In this document: positions 1 to 8,969 of the stretch, piece after piece
Layout of the letters: each line of letters starts with the position of its first letter
Numbering within the stretch: position 1 is the first letter of the stretch
Assembly (NCBI GenBank): GCA_021151695.1
Contig: JAGKWU010000017.1
Span: 23,939-87,938 of the forward strand
Source of the DNA: Cellvibrionaceae bacterium
GTDB taxonomy: Bacteria; Pseudomonadota; Gammaproteobacteria; Pseudomonadales; Cellvibrionaceae
DNA: 64,000 nucleotides
Reading direction: 5' to 3'
Position numbers and translations under genes: made by a program
The notes under the pieces: generated by a model
Seen by the model: only the letters and a program-made list of their open reading frames with translations
Databases searched by the model: none
Told to the model about the DNA's origin: nothing

Positions 1-229
1 AGTTGAGGTCGGTGTGAATCACCACGTTGGCCACATTGCGGTGAACGAAGAGTTCGCCGGGAGCCAGGTCTACGATCTGGTTGGCGGGCACACGGCTGTC
101 AGAGCAGCCGATCCAGAGATACTCCGGCGCTTGTTGCTTGGCGAGGGTGGAGAAGTACTCCGGGTCTTTCTGTTTGATGTCTTCTGCCCACTTGAGATTG
201 CTGGCAAAGAGGCTGTCGAGATCGCTCAT
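1..229 (-). CDS. can: Beta-class carbonic anhydrase, N-terminal part (cut by window edge)
   Basis: Reverse-strand reading gives 76 residues of the start of a beta-carbonic anhydrase, beginning MSDLDSLFASNLKWAEDIK. The zinc and active-site motif CSDSR lies at residues 42-46 (C42, D44, R46), the same spacing as in the E. coli Can enzyme. The enzyme interconverts CO2 and bicarbonate in the cytoplasm. The rest of the gene, including the His-x-x-Cys zinc ligands, lies outside the window. The start ATG at 227-229 is 112 bp from the divergent sbcB start, so the two genes share a short promoter region. Identification is firm although only the N-terminus is visible. Confidence 0.93.
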   Translation of the reverse strand, partial: MSDLDSLFASNLKWAEDIKQKDPEYFSTLAKQQAPEYLWIGCSDSRVPANQIVDLAPGELFVHRNVANVVIHTDLN

Positions 230-341
230 AAGAATTGTCCTGCTTTGGAAAAGTTGGCGCAGTATATATGATGGCTGGCGGTTAGTGAGCAGTAGCGCAC
301 AAAGCCTTGTCCTCAAACAGCTGGTTAGATCAAGGAATCCC

Positions 342-1796
342 ATGACCAACACTCTCTATTGGCACGACTATGAAACCTGGGGCGAAGTGCCGGCGCAGGA
401 TCGCCCGTCCCAGTTTGCCGGTGTACGCACCGATGAAGACCTCAACATTATCGGCGAGCCGCTGATGATCTACTGCCAGCCGGCCCCGGATTCGCTACCC
501 AAGCCGGAGGCCTGCCTGATCACCGGTATCAGCCCCCAGCTAGCGTTGGCGCAAGGCTTGCCGGAATACCAGTTTATCGCGCGCATCCACGCCGAACTCA
601 GCCAGCCGGGCACCTGCGGCGTGGGTTATAACAGCTTGCGCTTTGATGATGAAGTCACCCGCTATGCGCTCTACCGCAACTTTTACGATCCCTACGAACG
701 CGAATGGCGCAACGGCAACTCCCGCTGGGATTTGATCGATGTGGTGCGCATGACCCGTGCCCTGCGACCAGAAGGTATCAACTGGCCTAACTATGATGAT
801 GGCAAACCTTGCTTCAAGCTCGAAGCGCTCACCGCCGCCAACGGCCTGGCTCACGAGGCCGCCCACGATGCGCTCTCGGATGTGAAGGCCACCATCGCCC
901 TGGCGCGCCTGATCAAAACCCGCCAACCCAAGCTCTACGATTACGCTTGGCGCCTGCGCGATAAGCGTTTTGCCAATAGCTTGATTGATCTCGCCAGCTG
1001 CAAGCCGCTGCTGCATATCTCTTCGCGCTTCGCGGGCGAGAACGGCAATGCGGCGTTGGTATTGCCGCTGGCGATACATCCCACCAATAAGAACTCGGTG
1101 ATTGCCTACAACCTGTCGAGCGATCCGCAGGCGCTCTTGAGTTTGTCGGTGGAGGAGTTGCGGCAGCGCTTGTACACCCGCACCGAAGACTTGCCCGAGG
1201 GGGTGGTGCGCCTGGCGCTCAAGGAAATCCACCTCAATAAAACCCCCATGTTGCTGCCGCTAAGTATGTTTGACGACGCCACAGCCGAGCGTTTGGGGAT
1301 AGTGCGCGCGGATTGCGAGCGCCACTGGCAAGCATTTTTTCAACTGAGCCAGCAGGAGCAGCAGCAACTGCAGCGCAAGCTCTATGAGCTCTACAGCGAG
1401 AGCAATTTCGGCTCGCGCACAGATCCTGAGCAGATGCTCTACGAAGGCTTTTTTGAGGATGAGGATCGCAAATTGATCCAGCGGGTACGCAAGCTGTCGC
1501 CCGAACAGCTCGCCGTAGCCGAACTGTCGTTTCGCGATGCGCGCCTGCCGGAACTGTTGTTTCGCTATCGCGCACGTAACTTCCCAACTAGCCTGACGCC
1601 GACGGAGCAGCAGCGCTGGCGCGAGTTCTGCCTGCGTCGCCTGACCGACCCAAGTGCCGGTGCCAGCCTGGTGCTCAGCCAATTGCAGGAGCGAGTAGCG
1701 CAGCTGCAAGCCCAGCCCGATCTTACTCTTGAGCGCCAGCAACTGTTAAAGGTGTTGCTGGATTACGCCGATCATCTATACAAATCATTGATTTGA
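342..1796 (+). CDS. sbcB: Exodeoxyribonuclease I
   Basis: This 484-residue protein is the 3'-5' single-strand DNA exonuclease ExoI, used in mismatch repair and recombination. The DEDDh exonuclease core opens with HDYETWG, giving metal ligands D9 and E11. Later it shows the HDALSDVKATIALARL segment that supplies the catalytic His and last Asp. The C-terminal half matches the ExoI SH3-like and helical extension, and the length is close to the family norm of about 475. The open frame extends upstream to 81, but that part is antisense to the carbonic anhydrase gene. The ATG at 342, opening MTNTLYWHDYETWG, matches family N-termini. Confidence 0.95.
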   Translation: MTNTLYWHDYETWGEVPAQDRPSQFAGVRTDEDLNIIGEPLMIYCQPAPDSLPKPEACLITGISPQLALAQGLPEYQFIARIHAELSQPGTCGVGYNSLRFDDEVTRYALYRNFYDPYEREWRNGNSRWDLIDVVRMTRALRPEGINWPNYDDGKPCFKLEALTAANGLAHEAAHDALSDVKATIALARLIKTRQPKLYDYAWRLRDKRFANSLIDLASCKPLLHISSRFAGENGNAALVLPLAIHPTNKNSVIAYNLSSDPQALLSLSVEELRQRLYTRTEDLPEGVVRLALKEIHLNKTPMLLPLSMFDDATAERLGIVRADCERHWQAFFQLSQQEQQQLQRKLYELYSESNFGSRTDPEQMLYEGFFEDEDRKLIQRVRKLSPEQLAVAELSFRDARLPELLFRYRARNFPTSLTPTEQQRWREFCLRRLTDPSAGASLVLSQLQERVAQLQAQPDLTLERQQLLKVLLDYADHLYKSLI

Positions 1797-1800
1797 TGCG

Positions 1801-1839
1801 GATTGGCAGAAACCATTCAGTTATGGATTTCTGCCAATC
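1801..1839. other. Long inverted repeat after sbcB
   Basis: A 12-bp perfect inverted repeat (GATTGGCAGAAA at 1801-1812 and its complement at 1828-1839) starts 5 bp after the sbcB stop. An inner CCA/TGG pair may extend the stem. No T-run follows, so it is not a textbook intrinsic terminator. It may be a 3'-end stabilising hairpin or a Rho-associated end. Confidence 0.5.
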
Positions 1840-1867
1840 AAGCGCTAAACAGACTATGCTTTTGTAA

Positions 1868-1884
1868 ATGTAACCGGTTAACAT
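1868..1884. promoter_or_regulatory. Candidate LacI-type operator upstream of chemoreceptor
   Basis: The stretch ATGTAACCGGTTAACAT is a near-perfect palindrome around AACCGGTT, about 150 bp before the chemoreceptor start. Palindromes with a central CG of this type are typical of LacI-family sugar regulators. No LacI gene is in the window, so the assignment is inference only. Confidence 0.35.
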
Positions 1885-2030
1885 GTCTGCCCTGTCGGGA
1901 ATTGGCGCATTTTTAATTATTTAGCGAAGTGAGCGATCTGCGTATGCTGTGCTATTAATTAGATGTGCTGTGATTGCCCGGAAAAATAAACCATAACGAC
2001 AAAAACCTGCAGACACCTCCCGGAGGTTTC

Positions 2031-3929
2031 ATGTTTTCCAACTGGTCGCTCAAACGTAAAATCTGTTCCACAGTAGCCTTGGCGCTGATCCTTATGGGGT
2101 TTATCGTCGCCTATATGTCCTACGCGTCGGCCATGAAAGCCATGGAAAGCAATATCACCAATCAGGTAAATGGCATCTCGGCCACTTTCAGTAAATATGT
2201 GAGCGACTGGTTTGCGCTCAAGGGTAAGTCGTTGGAGAGTTTTCCTGCTACGGCGGATGACGCCAGCTATAACGCCCACCTGGTCCAGCTCAAAATTGCC
2301 GCCGATGTGGATAACAGCTTTCTGGCCTTTAGCGATGGCAAGCTGGTCAATGCCAATAACCTGGTCATGGCGCCGGGCAACGACGATCCGCGTAAATGGG
2401 CCTGGTATATAGAGGCAATGAAGGACACCCGTAAAACTTTTATTGATAACCCTTCGGTAGCCTCGGCGACGGGCAAATTTGTGGTATCCCTTGGGCGTGC
2501 AGTACTTAACAGTGATGGCTCAGTCAAAGGTGTGCTGGGTATAGATGTGGTCATTGATTCCATCGTCAGCCAACTGCGCGATATCAACCTGCCGGGTGAG
2601 GGCTATATGTTTATTGCCACCCGCAAAGGTACTGTCTTTGCCCACGCCAGCGACAAACTGCTCAACAAGCCGGTCACTCAGGTGTCCGAAGAGCTGACTT
2701 CCAGTTTTATCGACAACGCCATAGCCCATCACGACCAACTTCATTTGGTTAAAGCGGATGGCCGCACTCGTCAGGTGTTTGCCAGTGCTATTCCCAATTC
2801 CAGCCTTATCCTGGTGATGTTGCTGGATCGCGATCTATTGGTTAAACCGGTGGAATCCACCCTGATGGGGCAGATGGTGATTGTGGTTGTGCTGTTGGTG
2901 GTGGCGATACTGGCGATTAACTGGATTATTGGTCAGTTACTACTGCCACTATTGCGCGTATCCCAATCGCTCTCTGATATAGCCTCGGGTGGGGGTGATC
3001 TCTCCCGCCGTTTGCCGGTTACCTCCCAGGACGAAGTCGGCGAACTGGCGCGCAACTTCAATCTGTTTGTAGATCACATGCACGATTTGGTGAGTCATAT
3101 ACGTGCCCAGGCCACCGAGCTGAATTCCAACGCCAAATCCATGGCTGAGCGTGCTTACACCTCGGTGAAAGAACTGGGCACGCAGCAGGAGCAAATCGGT
3201 GCGGTGGCGCAAGCCATGACTGAAATGACCAATGCCACCCAGGAAATCGCCCACCACGCTGAGCGTACAGCCAGTTCCGTGCAGGAGTCGGTTAACAGTG
3301 CCGAAGAGGGTAAAACCCAGGTAGACAAAACTCGCGACTCCATTGTGGTACTGGCCAATAAAGTGGAGCAGGCGGGCAATGTAATCTCCAACCTCAACAA
3401 GCACGCCCAGGATATCAACGGCATTTTGGCGACTATCCAGGGGATTGCCGAGCAGACCAATCTGCTGGCGCTCAATGCGGCCATTGAGGCGGCGCGTGCT
3501 GGCGAGCAAGGCAGGGGGTTTGCCGTGGTGGCGGACGAAGTGCGGGTCCTTTCCCAGCGCACCCATGCCAGTACGGGCGAGATTCAAGCGATGATTGGTT
3601 CATTACAGGGTACGGCGCAGAATGCGGTCGCTATTATGGATGAGGGCAGGGTGCTCGCCACCGGTAGCGTCGACAATGCCGACAAGGCATCGCGCTCGCT
3701 CAAGAGTATTAATGATGCAGTGGGCACCATTAGCCATATGGCGGTGCAAATTGCGACAGCTGCTGAAGAGCAGAGCCAAGTGGTAAAAGAAGTGCTGCGT
3801 AATATGACCAGCATAAAGCAGGTGGCCGACAGCTCTGCCAGCGAAGCCCACCAGGGCGAGGCGCGCGCCAAGGTGCTGCAGGATCACTCGCACGTGCTCA
3901 ACGATAAAGTCTCCACCTTCAAACTCTAG
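2031..3929 (+). CDS. Methyl-accepting chemotaxis protein with periplasmic Cache sensor
   Basis: A 632-residue transmembrane chemoreceptor. One membrane helix lies near residues 12-32, then a periplasmic region of about 245 residues resembling a dCache ligand-binding domain (the run FVVSLGRAVLNSDGSVKGVL is typical). A second helix follows near 281-303, then a HAMP linker with a DEVGELARNFN segment. The cytoplasmic signalling hairpin tip around residues 467-505 contains the near-invariant EQTNLLALNAAIEAARAGE. It would bind a small ligand outside and control CheA. The ATG at 2031 was chosen because a CGGAGG ribosome site sits just before it. Ligand unknown; the operator-like palindrome upstream hints at sugar control. 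Confidence 0.92.
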   Translation: MFSNWSLKRKICSTVALALILMGFIVAYMSYASAMKAMESNITNQVNGISATFSKYVSDWFALKGKSLESFPATADDASYNAHLVQLKIAADVDNSFLAFSDGKLVNANNLVMAPGNDDPRKWAWYIEAMKDTRKTFIDNPSVASATGKFVVSLGRAVLNSDGSVKGVLGIDVVIDSIVSQLRDINLPGEGYMFIATRKGTVFAHASDKLLNKPVTQVSEELTSSFIDNAIAHHDQLHLVKADGRTRQVFASAIPNSSLILVMLLDRDLLVKPVESTLMGQMVIVVVLLVVAILAINWIIGQLLLPLLRVSQSLSDIASGGGDLSRRLPVTSQDEVGELARNFNLFVDHMHDLVSHIRAQATELNSNAKSMAERAYTSVKELGTQQEQIGAVAQAMTEMTNATQEIAHHAERTASSVQESVNSAEEGKTQVDKTRDSIVVLANKVEQAGNVISNLNKHAQDINGILATIQGIAEQTNLLALNAAIEAARAGEQGRGFAVVADEVRVLSQRTHASTGEIQAMIGSLQGTAQNAVAIMDEGRVLATGSVDNADKASRSLKSINDAVGTISHMAVQIATAAEEQSQVVKEVLRNMTSIKQVADSSASEAHQGEARAKVLQDHSHVLNDKVSTFKL

Positions 3930-4101
3930 TTTCTGTGGGAGTTGCCGGCCGGCTCAGCTGGCAGCTCTATCTTCAAGTCAGCGATAAATCCCTTATAAGA
4001 CTATGGGAATTTTTCCCGCAGGCGAGTACAATCGCGCGCCCAACTGTGTCTGCTGCTAATTGCGCGCCAGTGTCCTTGAGATATTCCAGCGGGAGCCTCC
4101 T

Positions 4102-5319
4102 ATGTCTAGCATCAAAAAAGTAGTCCTTGCCTATTCCGGCGGCCTGGATACTTCAGTAATCGTTAAGTGGTTACAAGAAAACTATAACTGCGAGGTGGTG
4201 ACTTTCACCGCTGATATCGGCCAAGGCGAAGAAGTAGAGCCGGCCCGCGCCAAAGCCGAAGCTCTCGGCGTTAAACAAATCTACATTGACGACTTGCGCG
4301 AAGAATTTGTTCGCGATTTCGTGTTCCCCATGTTCCGCGCTAACACCATTTATGAAGGCGAATACTTGCTGGGCACCTCCATTGCCCGTCCGCTGATCGC
4401 CAAGCGTTTGATTGAGATTGCCAACGAAGTGGGTGCTGACGCTATCTCCCACGGCGCTACCGGTAAAGGTAACGACCAGGTGCGTTTCGAGCTGGGTGCT
4501 TACGCACTGAAGCCAGGCATCAAGGTAATCGCCCCATGGCGCGAGTGGGATCTGACCTCTCGCGAAACCCTGATGGAATACTGCGCCAAGAACAATATTC
4601 CGGTTGATTTCAACAAGAAGAAAAAATCCCCTTACTCCATGGATGCCAACCTGCTGCACATCTCTTATGAGGGCGGCGTGCTGGAAAACCCATGGACTGA
4701 AGCTGAAGAAGACATGTGGCGCTGGAGTGTTTCTCCCGAAGCTGCGCCCGACAAGGCTACCTATATCGACCTGACCTATGAGAAAGGTGACGTGGTTGCG
4801 ATCAACGGCGAGAAAATGTCTCCTGCAACCGTACTGGCTTACCTGAACAAAGTGGGTGGCGAGAACGGTGTTGGTCGTCTGGATATCGTTGAAAACCGTT
4901 ATGTAGGCATGAAGTCTCGCGGCTGCTACGAAACCCCCGGTGGCACCATCATGCTGCGCGCTCACCGCGCTATTGAATCCATCACCCTGGACCGTGAAGT
5001 TGCTCACTTGAAAGACAGCATCATGCCCAAGTACGCCGACATGATTTACAACGGCTACTGGTGGAGCCCGGAGCGCAAGATGCTGCAAACCATGATCGAC
5101 GAGTCGCAAACTTACGTAAATGGTGAAGTGCGCGTGAAGCTGTACAAAGGCGCTGTGCACGTGGTTGGCCGCCGTTCTGCAGACAGCTTGTTCGACGAGA
5201 AGATTGCAACATTCGAAGATGACGCTGGCGCTTACAACCAGAAAGATGCGGAAGGCTTTATCAAGCTGAACGCCCTGCGTATGCGTATTGCTGCCAACAA
5301 AGGCCGCACCCTTAAATAA
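4102..5319 (+). CDS. argG: Argininosuccinate synthase
   Basis: A 405-residue enzyme that joins citrulline and aspartate with ATP in arginine synthesis. The N-terminal ATP-pyrophosphatase loop AYSGGLDTSV is present, as are the GATGKGNDQVRFELG substrate-binding motif and the C-terminal multimerisation segment. Length matches the bacterial short type (about 400). An in-frame extension to 4060 exists, but ATG 4102 follows a GGGAGCC ribosome site and gives the usual MSSIKKVVLAYSGG start. A TACAAT -10-like hexamer lies at 4027-4032. The gene stands alone. Confidence 0.97.
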   Translation: MSSIKKVVLAYSGGLDTSVIVKWLQENYNCEVVTFTADIGQGEEVEPARAKAEALGVKQIYIDDLREEFVRDFVFPMFRANTIYEGEYLLGTSIARPLIAKRLIEIANEVGADAISHGATGKGNDQVRFELGAYALKPGIKVIAPWREWDLTSRETLMEYCAKNNIPVDFNKKKKSPYSMDANLLHISYEGGVLENPWTEAEEDMWRWSVSPEAAPDKATYIDLTYEKGDVVAINGEKMSPATVLAYLNKVGGENGVGRLDIVENRYVGMKSRGCYETPGGTIMLRAHRAIESITLDREVAHLKDSIMPKYADMIYNGYWWSPERKMLQTMIDESQTYVNGEVRVKLYKGAVHVVGRRSADSLFDEKIATFEDDAGAYNQKDAEGFIKLNALRMRIAANKGRTLK

Positions 5320-5357
5320 GGTTGTTGGTGTTAGGAGCGACTGATCTTGGTCGTTCC

Positions 5358-5413
5358 TAGCCGGGCGCCCTTAGCCAGGCGCCCCTAGCCGGGTGCCCCT
5401 GGTCGGGCACCCC
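5358..5413. repeat. Four tandem 14-bp repeats after argG
   Basis: Four contiguous 14-bp units start at 5358, 5372, 5386 and 5400, each a variant of TAGCCGGGCGCCCC. Each unit contains a GGGCGCCC-like self-complementary core, so transcripts could form alternative GC-rich hairpins. This lies within the 333-bp gene-free stretch 5320-5652. The rest of that stretch holds only the FNR box and the 5' leader of ccoN. Confidence 0.8.
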
Positions 5414-5524
5414 TAAAGATTTGTACGAATAAACAGCAAAAATAAAAAGTTGCCCTACACTTTGCTCAAGTATTGTGCAGTGCACTGTAAGACCAGCTAG
5501 CGCTTGCTAAAAAGGGATGTCAGT

Positions 5525-5538
5525 TTGACGGATATCAA
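5525..5538 (+). promoter_or_regulatory. FNR/Anr-type box upstream of ccoN
   Basis: TTGACGGATATCAA matches the FNR/Anr consensus TTGAT-N4-ATCAA at nine of ten defined positions. It lies 115 bp before the ccoN start. If it is centred at -41.5, as for class II activation, transcription would begin near 5573. Control of cbb3 oxidase genes by FNR-like oxygen sensors is well established in related bacteria. The regulator gene itself is not in the window. Confidence 0.8.
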
Positions 5539-5652
5539 GCCAGCTACAGATAAGACGATAGAGAATGAGGCCAAAGAAGTGGCCGGATGGGCAGTAGCCC
5601 AGGATTGTCTTGTTACCAATTTCTTTTTTATTTACTAGTGTGGGATTGTCCT

Positions 5653-7107
5653 ATGGGTAGTCATGTAAATGCAGCTGGTGCACCACCGGCCTACGACTTC
5701 GATATAGTACGCAAGTTCGCCATTATGACCGTAGTTTGGGGCATATTTGGTATGGGCATGGGTGTCTTTATCGCGTCTGAACTGGTATGGCCAGGTCTTA
5801 ACGATCTGTTCCAACCTTTCACTCACTTCGGTCGCTTGCGCCCGCTGCACACCAACGCGGTGATCTTCGCTTTCGGCGGTTGTGCACTTTTCGCTACTTC
5901 TTACTACGTTGTACAACGTACCTGCCAGACCAAGCTGTTTGGCGGCTGGTTGGTGCCATTCACCTTCTGGGGCTGGCAAGCGGTTATTGTTCTGGCGGCA
6001 ATCACCCTGCCACAGGGTATGACCCAGGCGAAAGAATATGCCGAGCTGGAATGGCCAATCGACATTCTGCTGGGGCTGGTGTGGATCTCTTACGCCATTG
6101 TGTTCTTCGGTACGATCGTCAAGCGCACCACTTCGCACATCTATGTAGCTAACTGGTTCTACGGCGGCTTTATCGTAACCGTAGCTGTGCTGCACATAGT
6201 GAACTCCGCTGCTGTACCAGTATCCCTGTTTAAATCCTACTCTGCCTATGCCGGTGCTGCCGATGCCATGGTGCAGTGGTGGTACGGCCATAACGCCGTA
6301 GGTTTCTTCCTGACTGCCGGCTTCCTCGGCATGATGTACTACTTTGTTCCCAAGCAAGCCGGTCGTCCGGTTTACTCTTACCAACTGTCTATCGTGCACT
6401 TCTGGGCGCTGATCTCCCTCTACATCTGGGCTGGTTCTCACCACTTGCACTACTCAGCCCTGCCTGACTGGACCCAGTCGCTCGGCATGGTAATGTCCCT
6501 GATCCTGTTGGCTCCAAGTTGGGGCGGAATGATCAACGGCATCATGACCCTGTCTGGCGCCTGGCACAAACTGCGCACCGACCCAATCCTGCGCTTCCTG
6601 GTAGTAGCTCTGTCCTTCTACGGTATGTCTACCTTCGAAGGCCCGATGATGGCAATCAAAACCGTTAACGCCCTGTCGCACGATACTGACTGGACCGTTG
6701 GCCACGTACACTCTGGTGCACTGGGTTGGGTTGCCATGATCTCTATCGGTTCTGTTTATCATCTGTTGCCAATCGTTTCTGGTCGCAATGCTATGTACAG
6801 CACTCGTTTGATTAACATCCATTTCTGGTTGGCCACTATCGGCACTGTGCTCTACGTAGTTGCCATGTGGGTGAACGGCATTATGCAAGGCCTGATGTGG
6901 CGTGCATTTAACGCCGACGGCACCCTGACTTACAGCTTCCTCGAATCTGTACAGTACAGCCACTATGGCTACCTGATGCGCGCCGTTGGTGGTGCTTTCT
7001 TCCTGACAGGTATGTTCATCATGGCTTATAACACCTACCGCACCGTTAAAGGTGATGCGACTGTAGATGTAGCAGAAACACAACCTCAGGCCCCGGCCGC
7101 TGTTTAA
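5653..7107 (+). CDS. ccoN: Cytochrome cbb3 oxidase subunit I
   Basis: The 484-residue catalytic subunit of the high-affinity terminal oxidase. It reduces O2 at a haem b3-CuB centre and pumps protons. About twelve hydrophobic segments are readable. Conserved haem and copper ligand regions include the HTNAVIFAFG segment, VQWWYGHNAVGFFLT, SHHLHYSALPDW and the DWTVGHVHSGALGW segment. The length is that of CcoN. The frame is open to 5587, but ATG 5653 begins the recognisable MGSHVNAAGAPPAYDFDIVR sequence. It is the first gene of ccoNOQP-GHIS and lies behind an FNR-type box. Confidence 0.96.
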   Translation: MGSHVNAAGAPPAYDFDIVRKFAIMTVVWGIFGMGMGVFIASELVWPGLNDLFQPFTHFGRLRPLHTNAVIFAFGGCALFATSYYVVQRTCQTKLFGGWLVPFTFWGWQAVIVLAAITLPQGMTQAKEYAELEWPIDILLGLVWISYAIVFFGTIVKRTTSHIYVANWFYGGFIVTVAVLHIVNSAAVPVSLFKSYSAYAGAADAMVQWWYGHNAVGFFLTAGFLGMMYYFVPKQAGRPVYSYQLSIVHFWALISLYIWAGSHHLHYSALPDWTQSLGMVMSLILLAPSWGGMINGIMTLSGAWHKLRTDPILRFLVVALSFYGMSTFEGPMMAIKTVNALSHDTDWTVGHVHSGALGWVAMISIGSVYHLLPIVSGRNAMYSTRLINIHFWLATIGTVLYVVAMWVNGIMQGLMWRAFNADGTLTYSFLESVQYSHYGYLMRAVGGAFFLTGMFIMAYNTYRTVKGDATVDVAETQPQAPAAV

Positions 7108-7122
7108 GAGAAGGGTAGATTA

Positions 7123-7734
7123 ATGAAGGGTCATGATATTGTTGAACAGAACATTGGCTTGATGACGATACTCGCCATCGTAGCCATTAGTTTTGGTGGA
7201 TTGGTGGAAATTGTTCCGCAGTTCTTCCTGAAAGAAACTACAACTCCTATTGAAGGGCTCAAGCCGCTGCCAGCATTGGTGCTGGAAGGTCGTGATATTT
7301 ATATCCGCGAAGGCTGCCACGTGTGCCACACCCAGATGGTGCGTCCACTGCGCGCAGAAGTTGAGCGCTATGGCCACTACTCGGTAGCGGGTGAATCAGT
7401 ATACGAACACCCCTTCCTCTGGGGTTCCAAGCGTACAGGTCCTGACCTGGCACGCGTAGGTGGTCGTTACTCTGATGACTGGCAAAAAGCTCACTTGTTT
7501 AATCCTCGCAGTGTAGTGCCTGAGTCCATTATGCCGGCTTTCCCATGGCTGTATCAGAACAAGCTGGATGGCAAATACACCGCTGATAAAATGCGTGCTA
7601 TGAGATCTGTTGGTGTGCCCTACACCGACGATGACATCGCCGGTGCAGCCAAAGCTGTTAAAGGCGTAACCGAAATGGATGCGCTGGTAGCTTACTTGCA
7701 ACAGCTGGGCGTTCTTCTTAAAGAGAAACGTTAA
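7123..7734 (+). CDS. ccoO: Cytochrome cbb3 oxidase subunit II (monohaem cytochrome c)
   Basis: A 203-residue membrane-anchored c-type cytochrome. One N-terminal helix (about residues 12-32) holds it in the inner membrane. The haem-binding motif CHVCH is at residues 65-69, and the axial methionine is likely in the SIMPAFPWL segment. It passes electrons from CcoP to the CcoN active site. It starts 15 bp after ccoN and its stop overlaps the ccoQ start by one base (TAATG), a sign of translational coupling. Confidence 0.96.
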   Translation: MKGHDIVEQNIGLMTILAIVAISFGGLVEIVPQFFLKETTTPIEGLKPLPALVLEGRDIYIREGCHVCHTQMVRPLRAEVERYGHYSVAGESVYEHPFLWGSKRTGPDLARVGGRYSDDWQKAHLFNPRSVVPESIMPAFPWLYQNKLDGKYTADKMRAMRSVGVPYTDDDIAGAAKAVKGVTEMDALVAYLQQLGVLLKEKR

Positions 7735-7937
7735 TGGACGTTGGAACTTTAGGTGCTATTTCAACCGTGCTGGTAACCATCGCCTTTATAGGTGTGTGTT
7801 ACTGGGCTTTCTCGCCCAAGCTGAAAGGCCGTTTTGAGGAAGATGCAAAACTGCCTTTTGCGGACGATGATGTAGCTGAAAAGAAAGACGATAAGACTGA
7901 TGGTCACCATCCAACTGATGATGGGAAAGGCAAATAG
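7734..7937 (+). CDS. ccoQ: Cytochrome cbb3 oxidase small subunit
   Basis: A 67-residue single-helix protein: membrane segment near residues 6-25 (ISTVLVTIAFIGVCYWAF), then a charged tail rich in Asp, Lys and His. CcoQ is not catalytic; it is thought to stabilise the CcoNO-CcoP complex. Its position between ccoO and ccoP with coupled starts supports the call. The sequence is poorly conserved in general. Confidence 0.9.
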   Translation: MDVGTLGAISTVLVTIAFIGVCYWAFSPKLKGRFEEDAKLPFADDDVAEKKDDKTDGHHPTDDGKGK

Positions 7938-7940
7938 AAT

Positions 7941-8870
7941 ATGAGTACTTTTTGGAGCTGTTGGGTTATAGGTTTAACCTCTACTAACCTGATTCTGTTG
8001 TTCTGGCTGTTAATGGCCAACCGTCGCCGCGCCGTAAAAGGCGATGAAAATGGCGAGACAAAAACAACCGGTCACGTCTACGACGGTATCGAGGAATACG
8101 ACAATCCGCTGCCCAAGTGGTGGTTCGGTTTGTTCCTGGCAACCTTCGTATTTACCGCTGTTTATCTGGTGGTTTTCCCAGGTATGGGCCTGTGGAAGGG
8201 TGTGTTTGGCTGGACTTCGGTGAACCAGTTGGAAGCCGAACAGCAAAAGGCACAAGCCAAGTTTGATGAGACTTTTGGCGTATTTGCCAAAACACCTATC
8301 GCCGAACTGGCTAAAGATAGCAACGCCATGAAAATGGGTCAGCGCCTGTTCCTCAACAACTGCGCTGTATGCCACGGCTCAGACGCTGGCGGTAACTTTG
8401 GTTTCCCCAACCTGACGGATAAAGATTGGCTCTATGGTGGTGCTCCAGAGCGCATCGAAGAGACCATCACCAAAGGTCGCCAGGCGGCAATGCCGGTATG
8501 GGGTCCTATCCTTGGTGAAACCAATGTAGCCAACGTTGCCGAGTTTGTTCTCAAGCGCGCTGGTCGTGAGCACGACGAAGCTAAAGCAGCCTTGGGTGAG
8601 CAAGTGTTTAACACCAACTGCGTGGCATGCCACGGCGCTGATGGCAAGGGCAACCAGCAAGTGGGTGCACCTAACCTGACTGACGATATCTGGCTGTACG
8701 GCGGTGAGCCTGCTGAGATTCGCCAAACTATCCGTGGTGGACGCAGCGGCAAAATGCCAGCTCACGAGCTGACCTTGAAGCCAGAGCGTATTCACCTGTT
8801 GGCGGCTTATGTGTACAGCTTGTCGCAAGACGATGCTGGTCAGCCGCTTAGCAAGCACGCTGCTAAATAA
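7941..8870 (+). CDS. ccoP: Cytochrome cbb3 oxidase subunit III (dihaem cytochrome c)
   Basis: A 309-residue dihaem cytochrome c that takes electrons from soluble cytochrome c. Two N-terminal hydrophobic segments (about residues 5-25 and 56-78) are followed by two cytochrome c domains with CAVCH at 141-145 and CVACH at 227-231. The two-helix N-terminus and length are as in gammaproteobacterial CcoP. It lies 3 bp downstream of ccoQ. A strong hairpin at 8885-8911 separates it from ccoG. Confidence 0.96.
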   Translation: MSTFWSCWVIGLTSTNLILLFWLLMANRRRAVKGDENGETKTTGHVYDGIEEYDNPLPKWWFGLFLATFVFTAVYLVVFPGMGLWKGVFGWTSVNQLEAEQQKAQAKFDETFGVFAKTPIAELAKDSNAMKMGQRLFLNNCAVCHGSDAGGNFGFPNLTDKDWLYGGAPERIEETITKGRQAAMPVWGPILGETNVANVAEFVLKRAGREHDEAKAALGEQVFNTNCVACHGADGKGNQQVGAPNLTDDIWLYGGEPAEIRQTIRGGRSGKMPAHELTLKPERIHLLAAYVYSLSQDDAGQPLSKHAAK

Positions 8871-8884
8871 ATCTCTGCGTTACC

Positions 8885-8911
8885 GCGAGCGCAGGCTTGA
8901 TCTGCGCTCGC
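8885..8911. other. Intercistronic hairpin between ccoP and ccoG
   Basis: A perfect 10-bp GC-rich inverted repeat (GCGAGCGCAG at 8885-8894 and its complement at 8902-8911) with a 7-base loop lies just after ccoP. No T-run follows. It most likely stabilises the ccoNOQP message or damps transcription into the assembly genes. Confidence 0.6.
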
Positions 8912-8969
8912 AACACCCCATCTTTGCCTCGCCTGACTATTTTTTAATCTCTTTGCAAGAGGTGCTTTT

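Noticed and set aside
540..1742. Long minus-strand frames inside sbcB
   Set aside because: They are antisense shadows of a well-conserved gene and show skewed, low-complexity composition.
4171..5160. 329-codon minus-strand frame inside argG
   Set aside because: Antisense to a highly conserved enzyme; the protein has no recognisable domain and arises from codon bias of argG.
5525..5638. Small reading frame starting at TTG 5525 ahead of ccoN
   Set aside because: Its start coincides with the FNR-type box, it has no good ribosome site and no recognisable sequence; a regulatory reading is better supported.
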